In this document: positions 1 through 7,360 of the stretch, in pieces
How the letters are laid out: each line of letters starts with the position of its first letter
Position numbering within the stretch: position 1 is the first letter of the stretch
Source: Actinomycetota bacterium
GTDB taxonomy: Bacteria; Actinomycetota; Actinomycetes; Nanopelagicales; Nanopelagicaceae
Direction of reading: 5' to 3'
Length of the DNA stretch: 17,946 nt
Assembly (NCBI GenBank): GCA_947459935.1
Contig: CANHFN010000007.1
Location: 1 to 17,946, forward strand
Position numbers and translations under genes: made by a program
The notes under the pieces: model-generated
What the model was told of the DNA's origin: nothing
The model's input: the letters and a program-made list of their open reading frames with translations, nothing else
The model's database searches: none

Positions 1-80
1 GCTTCGGCTTCTTGTTTGGCTTTAAGTACTGCTGCAGCGATTGCTTCGGCTTCTTGTTTGGCTTTAAGTACTGCTGCAGC
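1..80. repeat. 42-bp tandem repeat in the protease tail
   Basis: Bases 1-42 are repeated from 43 to 80, after which the identity breaks. The period is 42 bp, or 14 codons, and encodes the Ala/Lys/Glu-rich tail unit of the protease. The near-identical DNA suggests recent slippage duplication. More copies may lie outside the window. Confidence 0.85.
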
Positions 81-941
81 TTTTTCCTCTGCAACAAATG
101 TCTCCGCAGTTTTCAATAAATCTAAGAACTTAAATGGCGCCGGGAACCATGACATTCCTCCTGCAGGATCCATATTTACAGAACCATCAGCCTGACAATT
201 TGAAATACCCAATCCGTTACCTGCAGTTCCAACGTAATATCTGATGTCGTTTTCTTGCACAAAGAATCCTGATCCAGAATCTGCGTTACAAATTGAACCT
301 GTGGCTTGAGTGTGTATTGCCCCCCATTCAGTTGTGTTCCAGAGGGGTGGCTTACTCGAGACAGCATAAAAAGATTGCATCATCTGAGGTGAATAGAGAT
401 AACTTTCAAGTTTGTATGGTGCTCGCTTTATCTCCTGTGGGTCACTTCTTTGACTCCCGCTTTGAAGACCGTATCCAACCATCTGGACTTTTACTTTCTC
501 CTGAGCAAAGCGAATCATTTGCTGCTCTGTTGCGATGACAACTTTCGTCTTTAGCGGCATGTCTTCATTTAAAACTATGATTGCAAAGTCATCAAGTGGC
601 TGAGGAGGATTTTTTGTTGGACTTATAAAGGTCTTAGGTATAAAGGCTTTAATTATCTTGTAGCGTTTTGCATTGGTCTTGTCGGCAAGGCCAGGTGCAT
701 ATACAAAGCCATCAGTATCACCGTTTGGTTGAATTCTTAACTGATTTAATACGTGCGCAGCGGTAAAAATGATTCTCTCGGAATAGAGAAATCCAGATGA
801 ATTACCTTGAATATGAACAACGTTTGGATCGCCTGTTGCGTCTTGGCCAAACTCGACTGATTGAGCCGCTGAAAAATTATTTAGAAGGATCCCAAACAAA
901 AGAGTCATCGATGTTAAGAGATTACTCCGACTGATTCGCAT
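1..941 (-). CDS. Secreted trypsin-like (S1) serine protease with repeat tail, 3'-truncated by window edge
   Basis: The reverse strand reads open from an ATG at 941 to the window edge (313 complete codons, no stop), so the C-terminus is missing. Residues 1-27 are basic then hydrophobic, a probable signal peptide. The chymotrypsin-fold triad is visible: His63 in T-A-A-H, Asp118 in D-D-F-A-I-I-V-L, and Ser222 in A-D-S-G-S-G. It is therefore very likely an active secreted endopeptidase; the substrate cannot be told. From about residue 285 the chain becomes Ala/Lys/Glu-rich with a 14-residue unit (A-A-A-V-L-K-A-K-Q-E-A-E-A-I) seen twice, probably a helical or coiled-coil stalk. An in-frame stop lies just upstream of 941, and a TACCCT hexamer sits 6 nt before the ATG, which supports this start. 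It is divergent from the zinc-ribbon gene at 1126. Confidence 0.85.
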   Translation of the reverse strand, partial: MRISRSNLLTSMTLLFGILLNNFSAAQSVEFGQDATGDPNVVHIQGNSSGFLYSERIIFTAAHVLNQLRIQPNGDTDGFVYAPGLADKTNAKRYKIIKAFIPKTFISPTKNPPQPLDDFAIIVLNEDMPLKTKVVIATEQQMIRFAQEKVKVQMVGYGLQSGSQRSDPQEIKRAPYKLESYLYSPQMMQSFYAVSSKPPLWNTTEWGAIHTQATGSICNADSGSGFFVQENDIRYYVGTAGNGLGISNCQADGSVNMDPAGGMSWFPAPFKFLDLLKTAETFVAEEKAAAVLKAKQEAEAIAAAVLKAKQEAE

Positions 942-947
942 TCCAAA

Positions 948-953
948 AGGGTA
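948..953 (-). promoter_or_regulatory. -10 hexamer of a probable leaderless promoter (S1 protease)
   Basis: TACCCT on the minus strand ends 6 nt before the ATG at 941, so transcription would begin at or next to the start codon. No clear -35 or Shine-Dalgarno site is visible. Confidence 0.5.
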
Positions 954-1112
954 ACGGGGAGATCAAGCCCTATGGGAATTTTGAGCAGTCATTTCTGCCC
1001 TTAACTCTCAGAATTCATAGTTGATTAACCCAATTTGCCTAGGAATCCTTAATCCTTTCTGTTGATTCACCGTGAAAGCTAGTTTAAAAGAGACTTTATG
1101 CACCAAATTCAT

Positions 1113-1118
1113 TAGCAT
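1113..1118 (+). promoter_or_regulatory. -10 hexamer of a probable leaderless promoter (zinc-ribbon gene)
   Basis: TAGCAT lies 7 nt before ATG 1126. It lies inside the longer frame that begins at GTG 1072 and argues against that earlier start. Confidence 0.4.
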
Positions 1119-1125
1119 CGGATTT

Positions 1126-1404
1126 ATGGCCTTATGTCTAAACCCGCAGTGCCAAAAGCGGGTTTCGGATAACAGCACAAGCTGTCCGTTTTGTGGTGGC
1201 ATCGAAATCTCAAAGTTTGACTCTTACAGTAAATCTGAAGCTTTAAGAGAAGAATTGAGTATGGAAAATTTTGAAAAGGTCATCAAGAACTCACAACCCT
1301 TTATCGAGAGAACGATAGTTCCAAAAGGTGCAAAGGTCTCATTCACATCACGCGTGATTGTCAGAATTCAATACCTGACTAGAAAAGCCTTTAAGAGGAA
1401 GTGA
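1126..1404 (+). CDS. Small zinc-ribbon protein, function unknown
   Basis: A 92-residue protein starting with a four-cysteine knuckle: C4-x4-C9-x10-C20-x2-C23, within C-L-N-P-Q-C and C-P-F-C-G-G. This resembles the 4-Cys zinc-ribbon prefix known from cyanobacterial regulatory proteins (C-x-N-P-x-C). The remainder is basic and charged with no recognisable domain and no membrane segment. The frame is open back to a GTG at 1072. I chose ATG 1126 because the cysteine motif begins at residue 4 and a TAGCAT hexamer lies 7 nt upstream, the same spacing as at other starts here. Zinc binding is a fair inference; any partner or function is unknown. Confidence 0.6.
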   Translation: MALCLNPQCQKRVSDNSTSCPFCGGIEISKFDSYSKSEALREELSMENFEKVIKNSQPFIERTIVPKGAKVSFTSRVIVRIQYLTRKAFKRK

Positions 1405-1456
1405 ATCTAAAGTGCTATTTCCAGAATATGTCTTAATTTAACAAGTCTCGAGGCGC

Positions 1457-1981
1457 ATGATGATTATCAAAAATTTTACAGACATTGACTCAGAACTTGA
1501 ATCTTCCATCCGAGATCTACTTGACCTCGCCTATGAGGGTGACTTCAGTTCTGAGGATTGGGAACATACTTTTGGTGGTCAATACTTTATTGGTTTCTTA
1601 GAAAACACCATCATTGCCCATGGAGCAGTTGTTCCCAGACCTATGACTATTGATGGAGCTATTTCAACGGTTGGTTATGTTGAGGCTATAGCGGTCCTGC
1701 CTTCTCAATGGCGACATGGTTTTGGAACACAATTGATGAAAGAAGTTACTCAGTTCTGCCGCAACAATTATGAGATATCTATGCTTTCTACTGATGAGAA
1801 TCAGTTTTACGAAAGAATTGGATGGCATCAATTTCAGGGTGAGAGTTTTGTGAAAAAATCTGATGCGGAAGTTAGGACTGCCGAAGAAGATGAAGGTTTA
1901 ATGTTTCTTCCTGGAAACAATGGTGAGAAAACACAGATCCACCGGGCCGTGTGTGATGAACGTAGTGGAGACTCTTGGTAG
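1457..1981 (+). CDS. GNAT acetyltransferase of the aminoglycoside 2'-N-acetyltransferase AAC(2')-I type
   Basis: A 174-residue single-domain GNAT protein. From memory it lines up along its length with mycobacterial AAC(2')-Ic: G-D-F-S-S-E-D-W-E-H-T-F-G-G near residue 30, A-H-G-A-V near 53, G-Y-V-E-A-I-A-V near 73, Y-E-R-I-G-W near 118, and a C-terminal C-D-E-R-S-G-D-S-W that parallels the family's C-D-x-R-x-G-D-x-W ending. These enzymes transfer acetyl from acetyl-CoA to the 2'-amino group of aminoglycosides. In mycobacteria the native role is thought to be something other than resistance. ATG codons at 1457 and 1460 are both possible; GAGG just upstream fits either. The stop codon directly abuts a tRNA 3'-end-like sequence, which hints at arrival by site-specific integration. 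Family assignment is strong; the substrate is inference. Confidence 0.85.
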   Translation: MMIIKNFTDIDSELESSIRDLLDLAYEGDFSSEDWEHTFGGQYFIGFLENTIIAHGAVVPRPMTIDGAISTVGYVEAIAVLPSQWRHGFGTQLMKEVTQFCRNNYEISMLSTDENQFYERIGWHQFQGESFVKKSDAEVRTAEEDEGLMFLPGNNGEKTQIHRAVCDERSGDSW

Positions 1982-2005
1982 CAGGTTCGAGTCCTTCGCC
2001 ACCCA
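1981..2005 (+). other. tRNA 3'-end-like sequence (T-arm plus acceptor strand), possible attachment-site scar
   Basis: Bases 1984-1994 match the tRNA T-arm (B-box) consensus G-G-T-T-C-G-A-N-T-C-C exactly. The flanks form a five-pair T-stem with one mismatch (gcagg / ccttc), followed by a seven-base acceptor-like strand, gccaccc, and an A discriminator at 2005. The matching 5' acceptor strand (gggtggc), D-arm and anticodon arm are absent upstream, where the acetyltransferase gene lies. This is therefore a 3' fragment, not a working tRNA. Such fragments are typically left by integrases that use tRNA genes as attachment sites. A chance match is possible. Confidence 0.4.
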
Positions 2006-2049
2006 CTTCTGAACTAAGTGAGCTTGAGAATTAGTTCATTTCAAGAAGT
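2005..2049. terminator. Imperfect hairpin between convergent genes, possible terminator
   Basis: Perfect 8-bp arms (tgaactaa at 2010-2017 and ttagttca at 2031-2038) are extended after an asymmetric bulge by acttct / agaagt at 2005-2010 and 2044-2049. It lies between the acetyltransferase and the convergent gene ending at 2069. There is no clear T-run, so rho-independent termination is uncertain. Confidence 0.35.
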
Positions 2050-2068
2050 TGAATTGGTCAGTTATAAA

Positions 2069-2551
2069 TCACTTAACCTGTAAATCTTTCAATTCACGCA
2101 ATCCTCGCATCAAGAAAAAAGATGCCAGCCCTCTCAGCAGCGCAGTTTGAATCCACGAAATCACCCAAACAAGCAAAATGAAAAGAATCCCACCAAAGAA
2201 AACCATGCCTGATGCAGAATCCGATGCAGCAACTAGGATCAGGGCCAGAACCATTACTCCTATGAAAATGTAATTCAAAACATTTAGTGTGTCACCGATA
2301 GATTTGAATATCTTTGAAAATCGAACAACCTCATTTGCTGCACTTCCAAGCTGGGTTGGCAAATCAATCCTCTGTGCTGGCCTTGTTGAAATTTTTGGAA
2401 CTGCAGGTGCGGGAATATCATCTTCGGCTATCGTGTTTTCTAATTGAGGTTCGACTAACTGCGTATTGTCCCAATCCAGCAATTTATTGCAGGTTACACA
2501 GGTACCATCAAAATTTGGGACGGGTTTGCTGCATACGCACTTTTTTGTCAT
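2069..2551 (-). CDS. Zinc-ribbon membrane protein, function unknown
   Basis: A 160-residue protein. The N-terminus carries a cysteine knuckle, C5-x-C7-x10-C18-x2-C21, likely a cytoplasmic zinc ribbon. A Pro/Glu-rich linker follows (about residues 30-65). Two hydrophobic segments at about 93-109 and 114-135 form a membrane hairpin, with a short basic amphipathic tail. The layout 'zinc ribbon, linker, two helices' is common in uncharacterised actinobacterial and firmicute proteins. I do not recognise a named family. TACAAT ends 5 nt before the ATG, supporting the start. It is convergent with the acetyltransferase and lies downstream of the metalloprotease gene, but has its own promoter-like hexamer. 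Confidence 0.7.
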   Translation of the reverse strand: MTKKCVCSKPVPNFDGTCVTCNKLLDWDNTQLVEPQLENTIAEDDIPAPAVPKISTRPAQRIDLPTQLGSAANEVVRFSKIFKSIGDTLNVLNYIFIGVMVLALILVAASDSASGMVFFGGILFILLVWVISWIQTALLRGLASFFLMRGLRELKDLQVK

Positions 2552-2556
2552 AACTA

Positions 2557-2562
2557 ATTGTA
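2557..2562 (-). promoter_or_regulatory. -10 hexamer of a probable leaderless or short-leader promoter
   Basis: TACAAT, one base from the TATAAT consensus, ends 5 nt before ATG 2551 on the minus strand. Confidence 0.5.
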
Positions 2563-2612
2563 GATTTTTTCAACTGAACAAGTTGACATAGACACGGAGG
2601 ATATTTGGTGAC

Positions 2613-4031
2613 TTATGGCTTTCTGGAAATTAAGACTTTGTCATAATTTCCATGGGCAAGGACCTCAATTGAAATGCCCTCAACCATCACTTTCTCTCCC
2701 TCATGAAGAAGCAAATCTTCCGATGGCGGTGTTAGGCAGGTGCTTCGAATTACAGGTCTGCCAGTGGGGAAAATAGGCAATAAGAAATCTTCATTGTGTC
2801 CAAATTTTCCATCATATGTGTAGACAAGAACTCCATCTTTTATCATCGAATCGCTACATGAAAACTTCGTAGCTCTACGTGATTCAACTATTACAGCTCT
2901 GTTGTTTCCCAAAGGAAAAATTGCCATTTTGATTCCATTGTCTTGCGAAGAAAGTGGCACCAGTGTGAATTCGGTTTTTGTGATTGTTGAACTTGTTTGA
3001 CAGAAGATTTTGTTCGTTGGCATCCATCCAGCTAAAAAGCGAAGCCAACCAGATAGTTCTCTGGTAACTCCTTCTTGATTTCCCATGATATCTAGCATGT
3101 GAAACGGACTTGATTCGCGAGAAGATCCGATGTGCGGCAATCCAATTGCGTGCCCAAATTCATGAGCCCACAATGGCCAAACTTCTCTTCCAGAGGTGAA
3201 GAAATTAGCACCAAAAATTGAAAAGGTTGAGATTGGACCTTCATTAGTAATCATCTCTCGTACTGCTTTATCCCATGGGGCTCCCTTTATAAATTCCTGA
3301 ACAATTGTTTGCTTTTCAGGAAGCAGGAAATTTACTGATTGAACATTTGTGTAGTCAAAGTATTTGTCGCTTTCTGCCATTGCTTTTTTCCAGAAATTGG
3401 CAACTTCTGGACTTCTGTCAGGCGTATCTGAGAAAGGAATTTTATATTCATTAGATGTCCCAGGAAGGGTTACCCATTTATCAAGCACAACCCATTCAAT
3501 TGTGAACTTTCCTCCGCTTACTGATGCAAACCAGTCAGAAAGCATTTTCATTTGCGGATCTACTCTTGATCTGAAGTTTTTCTCCCCAGGCAGATCTGAA
3601 AAATCAATTGGAATAAGTGCCCATTTCACATTTCCCGTTTTCTGAGTAGTCAGAGTGGACTCTGGGAATCCAGTTGGTAATCCAAATCTTGCATTGACTA
3701 TCTCCTTCACTTTGCACAATTCAATGTTCTCGCTGAGAACTGAAGGAGGGGCGTACGAAAAATTTTTAGTTGTTGTTGGAGAGGGAGTTGGGGTTGGGGT
3801 GGGTGAAAGAGTCGGGGTGGGTGTTGGTTTCACCGCAACACCTTTATTCCAAACCAACTTTTTCCCAGATTTTATGCAGCTATAGGTTTTTTTGGCATAA
3901 ACCACTTTTTGATTCAATACTTTGCATGCACTACCTGGAGTTACTCGTGGTGCTGAAAAGGAAGAGAGAGGAATCAGAGTCAGTGCAAGTGCGATCAAGA
4001 CACCTTGAGAGACTCTGCTCAATCTTTGCAC
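2613..4031 (-). CDS. Secreted M6-like zinc metalloprotease with N-terminal Cys module and Pro/Thr stalk
   Basis: A 472-residue exported protein. Residues 1-27 are a signal peptide ending S-F-S-A. Residues 32-64 form a short module with Cys36 and Cys52 ending C-I-K-S-G-K-K-L-V-W-N-K-G. Residues 68-89 are a Pro/Thr stalk. The catalytic region has the metzincin signature H290-E-F-G-H294-x-x-G-x-x-H300, with a Met-turn-like D-I-M-G at 314-317. The following L-S-G-W-L-R-F-L-A-G-W resembles M6 (immune inhibitor A-like) peptidases. It probably hydrolyses protein outside the cell. The start is GTG at 4031 with TACTAT 6 nt upstream and no Shine-Dalgarno site. It is divergent from the DUF1800/DUF1501 operon. 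The exact family is less certain than the protease call. Confidence 0.85.
   Translation of the reverse strand: MQRLSRVSQGVLIALALTLIPLSSFSAPRVTPGSACKVLNQKVVYAKKTYSCIKSGKKLVWNKGVAVKPTPTPTLSPTPTPTPSPTTTKNFSYAPPSVLSENIELCKVKEIVNARFGLPTGFPESTLTTQKTGNVKWALIPIDFSDLPGEKNFRSRVDPQMKMLSDWFASVSGGKFTIEWVVLDKWVTLPGTSNEYKIPFSDTPDRSPEVANFWKKAMAESDKYFDYTNVQSVNFLLPEKQTIVQEFIKGAPWDKAVREMITNEGPISTFSIFGANFFTSGREVWPLWAHEFGHAIGLPHIGSSRESSPFHMLDIMGNQEGVTRELSGWLRFLAGWMPTNKIFCQTSSTITKTEFTLVPLSSQDNGIKMAIFPLGNNRAVIVESRRATKFSCSDSMIKDGVLVYTYDGKFGHNEDFLLPIFPTGRPVIRSTCLTPPSEDLLLHEGEKVMVEGISIEVLAHGNYDKVLISRKP
3783..3803 (+). other. Potential G-quadruplex in the stalk-coding region
   Basis: Four G-runs (3783-3785, 3790-3793, 3796-3799, 3801-3803) are separated by loops of 4, 2 and 1 nt, and two more runs follow at 3814-3821. 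They lie on the template strand of the metalloprotease gene. The Pro/Thr codons of the stalk generate this composition, so it may be a by-product. Confidence 0.4.
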
Positions 4032-4037
4032 TCTAGA

Positions 4038-4043
4038 ATAGTA
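4038..4043 (-). promoter_or_regulatory. -10 hexamer of a probable leaderless promoter (metalloprotease)
   Basis: TACTAT ends 6 nt before the GTG at 4031 on the minus strand. It supports GTG as the real start. An overlapping TATTCT lies 3 nt before the start codon. Confidence 0.5.
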
Positions 4044-4193
4044 ATAGGAGAAGAAGGTAAACCGAGCGGTTGTGCTGTTGTTACTGGGCTGCCTTCCCCA
4101 AATACTTACATCTGGCTGGTCATGATCGAGACATGCCTGCGCGTGCTCAAACCTGAATCTCCTATAAACCTTCTTATTAGGAATGTGCCGCTG

Positions 4194-4199
4194 TAACCT
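4194..4199 (+). promoter_or_regulatory. -10 hexamer of a probable leaderless promoter (DUF1800/DUF1501 operon)
   Basis: TAACCT ends 6 nt before ATG 4206, with no Shine-Dalgarno site between. A weak -35-like ttctta lies 17 nt upstream. Confidence 0.5.
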
Positions 4200-4205
4200 T
4201 GCACT

Positions 4206-5783
4206 ATGGAATCTAGTTGGGGCGTGGGTACAACATCACCATCTAGCGACCCAATTATTCATTTGCTCCATAGATTTACATATGGGCCAACTAAGGATTC
4301 GGTCTCAGAAGTTACCAAGATTGGCGCAGATGCCTGGTTTGAAAAACAACTAGATCATCTAGCGTTACCAGATACTAAAGTTGAGTCATATCTTGCTAAG
4401 TGGGATATTTTCAATTACATCCACAAAGATATGAATTTCTTATGGCCTTTGGCTGAATCAGAAGGCGATATGAGCAAAGGTCAAATATTTTATTCAAACC
4501 ACCTTACTGGCAGAGTGCTTCATCTCTACACCTTGATTCAGCAAACGCATTCTGAGCGACAGATATTTGAAATGATGGTTGAGTTCTGGCATGACCACTT
4601 AAATATTACGACTCTTGGAGATGAGACTAAGGATGGAAATCTTGATTGGCATACCAACGACTGGAATAAGCGGGTAATTCGCCAATACGCTTTAGGTAGA
4701 TTCGATGATTTATTACAAGCAGCAGCGCTGCATCCAGCAATGCTTGTTTATCTAGATGGTGAGTTAAGTACTAAAGAACAACCTAATGAGAATTTCGGGC
4801 GTGAATTATTAGAGCTGTATACGGTGACACCAAAATCAGGTTATACCCAATCTGACATTATCAATGCCGCAAAACTGTTTTCAGGTTTGCGAGTCAAGTG
4901 GCCTGAGCGCTGGTATCAACGAGGACCGCGAACTCGGCCATGGGGCAGTACTTTTGTTGACGTTCCACCCTATTCAACGATGTTGCATGGGGAGCGTCAA
5001 AACTATGGCACTTTCAAGATCATGGGCTGGCAAAAATCCGTCACAACACTTGATCAAGTGCTGCCTGCAATCAAATCGCTTCTGAGTTATTTAGCTGCCC
5101 ATCCTGAGACAGCAAAGGCAATTGCTCTAAAGCTAGGACGCCGCTTTGTTGAAGATGTGCCCTCACAGCAATTCATCAATGATATTGCCGCTTCCTATAC
5201 TTCAAATAACGGTGACATAAAGGCGGTTTTAAAGGCCGTCTATCAACATCCTGATTTCAAAAACGCTGCGGGTAAGAAGTTAAAGCGTCCGGGTGAGGAT
5301 TACGTTTCAGTTGCTAGAACTCTCAATGTGTTTCCTAACTTCACAAGAGTGCAAAAATGGAAAGGCATCACCAAAGAGTTTTCATATCCAGCAGTAGTGC
5401 CCGATGAATTAAAGCGCATGGGTCATGCACCTTTGTCCTGGCCCTTTCCTGATGGCTATCCAGATGTTGCATCTAGTTGGGTAAATGCAAACCATCAAGT
5501 ACTGCGTTGGAATGTTTATGGACATTTTCTTCAAGGAAATACTTGGAACCAGCCTGCTTTGGATTCGTTGTTACCCATTAGAGAAACGAACCTGGATCGG
5601 CAGATAGATCAGGTTTCACAATTAATTCTCTTTAAGGAATTAGGAAGTGCCGATCGTGCTTCAGTTCGAAATGCGGTCACAAAAGCTTTTGGTCCAAATC
5701 CTGACTTGAATAATTATTACCGTGATATCACCGGTCTGATTGCTCGCTTGATTTTCCAGTTACCGGTTTGGAGTCTTAGATGA
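4206..5783 (+). CDS. DUF1800 family protein
   Basis: A 525-residue protein with typical DUF1800 signatures: L-L-H-R-F-T-Y-G-P-T near residue 20, A-D-A-W-F-E-K-Q-L near 41, V-E-F-W-H-D-H-L-N-I at 125-134, Y-A-L-G-R-F-D-D-L-L near 161, and N-E-N-F-G-R-E-L-L-E-L-Y at 194-205. The biochemical function of the family is not established. It is usually encoded next to DUF1501, as here: its TGA stop overlaps the next ATG by 4 bp, so translation is probably coupled and the two products likely act together. No signal peptide is visible at the N-terminus although the partner has a Tat signal. The start is supported by TAACCT 6 nt upstream. Confidence 0.9.
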   Translation: MESSWGVGTTSPSSDPIIHLLHRFTYGPTKDSVSEVTKIGADAWFEKQLDHLALPDTKVESYLAKWDIFNYIHKDMNFLWPLAESEGDMSKGQIFYSNHLTGRVLHLYTLIQQTHSERQIFEMMVEFWHDHLNITTLGDETKDGNLDWHTNDWNKRVIRQYALGRFDDLLQAAALHPAMLVYLDGELSTKEQPNENFGRELLELYTVTPKSGYTQSDIINAAKLFSGLRVKWPERWYQRGPRTRPWGSTFVDVPPYSTMLHGERQNYGTFKIMGWQKSVTTLDQVLPAIKSLLSYLAAHPETAKAIALKLGRRFVEDVPSQQFINDIAASYTSNNGDIKAVLKAVYQHPDFKNAAGKKLKRPGEDYVSVARTLNVFPNFTRVQKWKGITKEFSYPAVVPDELKRMGHAPLSWPFPDGYPDVASSWVNANHQVLRWNVYGHFLQGNTWNQPALDSLLPIRETNLDRQIDQVSQLILFKELGSADRASVRNAVTKAFGPNPDLNNYYRDITGLIARLIFQLPVWSLR

Positions 5784-7360
5784 TTTCAGATGATGCAATA
5801 AAGAATTGTCCTGAAGGTCGAGAAGGATTTACTCGCCGACAGTTCCTGCGTGGAGCAGCCCTATTTGGTGGCATGACGGTGCTATCTGCAAATGGAATTA
5901 GATACACCTTTGCAGCAACCACCAACGAAGTTCCTGATGTGGTTGTTACTCTCGTGCTTCGTGGGGGATTTGATTCGCTCAGCGCAGTTGTTCCAACAGA
6001 TGAAAACTTGATGAGAAAAGTTCGAGGCGAAATCTTTATCCCCAATTCAAGTTTGCTACCTTTAGATAGAGAGTTTGGCCTGCATCCTGCTCTTAAAAAG
6101 TTTATGCCACTGTGGGAAGCCAAAGAACTGGCAATCGTAAACACCCTTGGCGCACCAACACATTCACGTAGTCACTTTGATGAAATTTCAGATGTGGCCT
6201 ATGCCGCCTATGGTGAAAAAGATAAGCGCAGTGGGTGGATTGCCCGCTTCTTAGATGTGGCCGGCAATGGCTCTGCAGTGCAATCTGTCGGAATTGGATC
6301 AACCACACGACAACTTATTGGTGGCAAAGCTGCGCCTGTAAATGTTGATGCAATCAATAATTTTAGATTGGATTCAGTTTTCGGATATAAGGCAGAAGAC
6401 TTAGCTGGATTTATCGATGAAACTCATGGTCGATGGACAAATATTTGGGCGACTCAAGCCAAATCTACTATTGCAGCTCTTGATCAAATCGCCATGGCTA
6501 GTGCTCAGAAAACTGTTGTCACATATCCAAATACAGGAACAGGTCAACGATTTAGAGATGTAGCTGCTTTGTTAAAGGCAGGAATTGGCGTGCGCGCTGT
6601 CGATATTGAATTCCAGGGTGACTGGGATATGCACGCAAATATGGGAACTCTTGATGATGGTTGGCTCACTTCATATCTGGCAGATCTTGCCGGATCAATT
6701 TCCGCCTTTAGAGAAGATCTTGGCGTGCTCTGGTCCCGAGTAACGGTTGTAACAGTTACTGAATTTGGAAGAAGAGTCAGCCAGAATCAATCGGCTGGAA
6801 CAGATCATGGCTGGGGCTCAAGCACCTTTGTTGCAGGTGGTGGAGTTAACGGCGGGAAGATTCATGGAAGATTCCCTGGCCTAGATGATAAACAGCTCAA
6901 AGATGGCGACCTAGTTGTAACGGCAGATTACCGAAGCTTGTTATCTGAAATTCTTACACGTCGTGCTGGCATTACCGCAGAAGGTGCTGCGCAAGTGTTT
7001 CCAAACTTCAGGCCAGAGGTTCTTTCAGTCATGAAACATCTCTCTGAAACGCCACTTCCAGAGAATTTTCCAACCAAAGTTCAAACTGCCCTTGGAAATG
7101 TTGCTTATGACCCAGATAAATTGCCTACCATGGCACCGGTCGCATCAGCTACTCCAACTCCAACGCCAACAAACACTGTTGATGCAACTCCATCGCCGAC
7201 TCCAACGGCCAAGCCAAATAATTCAAATTCTCCTGCTGCATCGGCTTCTCCAACTACAAAAAGTACTAAGAAGACCATTACGTGTGTTAAGAATGGCAAA
7301 ACAATCAGAGTGACCGGAACTAATCCGAAGTGTCCAACAGGTTATAAAATTAAGAAATAA
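5780..7360 (+). CDS. DUF1501 family protein, Tat-exported, with C-terminal Cys module
   Basis: A 526-residue protein. The N-terminus carries a twin-arginine signal (T-R19-R20-Q-F-L-R, then a hydrophobic run ending near residue 45), so it should be exported folded. The body matches DUF1501, a family related to the alkaline phosphatase / sulfatase fold: V-L-R-G-G-F-D-S-L near residue 58, H-S-R-S-H-F-D-E, T-E-F-G-R-R and G-T-D-H-G-W-G. Enzymatic activity is unproven. After about residue 450 comes a Pro/Thr/Ser stalk, then a small basic tail with two cysteines (T-C-V-K-N-G-K ... N-P-K-C-P-x-G-Y-K). The start overlaps the DUF1800 stop (ATGA), with GGAG 6 nt upstream. The 3' end overlaps the convergent Rieske gene by 11 bp. 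Confidence 0.9.
   Translation: MISDDAIKNCPEGREGFTRRQFLRGAALFGGMTVLSANGIRYTFAATTNEVPDVVVTLVLRGGFDSLSAVVPTDENLMRKVRGEIFIPNSSLLPLDREFGLHPALKKFMPLWEAKELAIVNTLGAPTHSRSHFDEISDVAYAAYGEKDKRSGWIARFLDVAGNGSAVQSVGIGSTTRQLIGGKAAPVNVDAINNFRLDSVFGYKAEDLAGFIDETHGRWTNIWATQAKSTIAALDQIAMASAQKTVVTYPNTGTGQRFRDVAALLKAGIGVRAVDIEFQGDWDMHANMGTLDDGWLTSYLADLAGSISAFREDLGVLWSRVTVVTVTEFGRRVSQNQSAGTDHGWGSSTFVAGGGVNGGKIHGRFPGLDDKQLKDGDLVVTADYRSLLSEILTRRAGITAEGAAQVFPNFRPEVLSVMKHLSETPLPENFPTKVQTALGNVAYDPDKLPTMAPVASATPTPTPTNTVDATPSPTPTAKPNNSNSPAASASPTTKSTKKTITCVKNGKTIRVTGTNPKCPTGYKIKK

Noticed and set aside
1..80. CRISPR-like repeat
   Set aside because: The repeats are directly tandem with no spacers and are translated in frame as part of the protease tail.
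1072..1125. GTG start extending the zinc-ribbon protein by 18 residues
   Set aside because: No ribosome site precedes it. The cysteine motif and the TANNNT spacing fit ATG 1126 better.
1915..2005. A complete tRNA gene ending at 2005
   Set aside because: No 5' acceptor strand GGGTGGC, D-arm or anticodon arm can be drawn upstream, and the DNA codes for the conserved end of the acetyltransferase.
3655..3885. Open frames opposite the metalloprotease stalk (and likewise at 7105-7299 and 12580-12879)
   Set aside because: They are Gly/Val repeats or low-complexity shadows created by Pro/Thr codons on the other strand.
4044..4193. Possible RNA gene or riboswitch in the gap between 4031 and 4206
   Set aside because: No stable hairpin series or known motif seen; the gap only needs to hold two divergent promoters.
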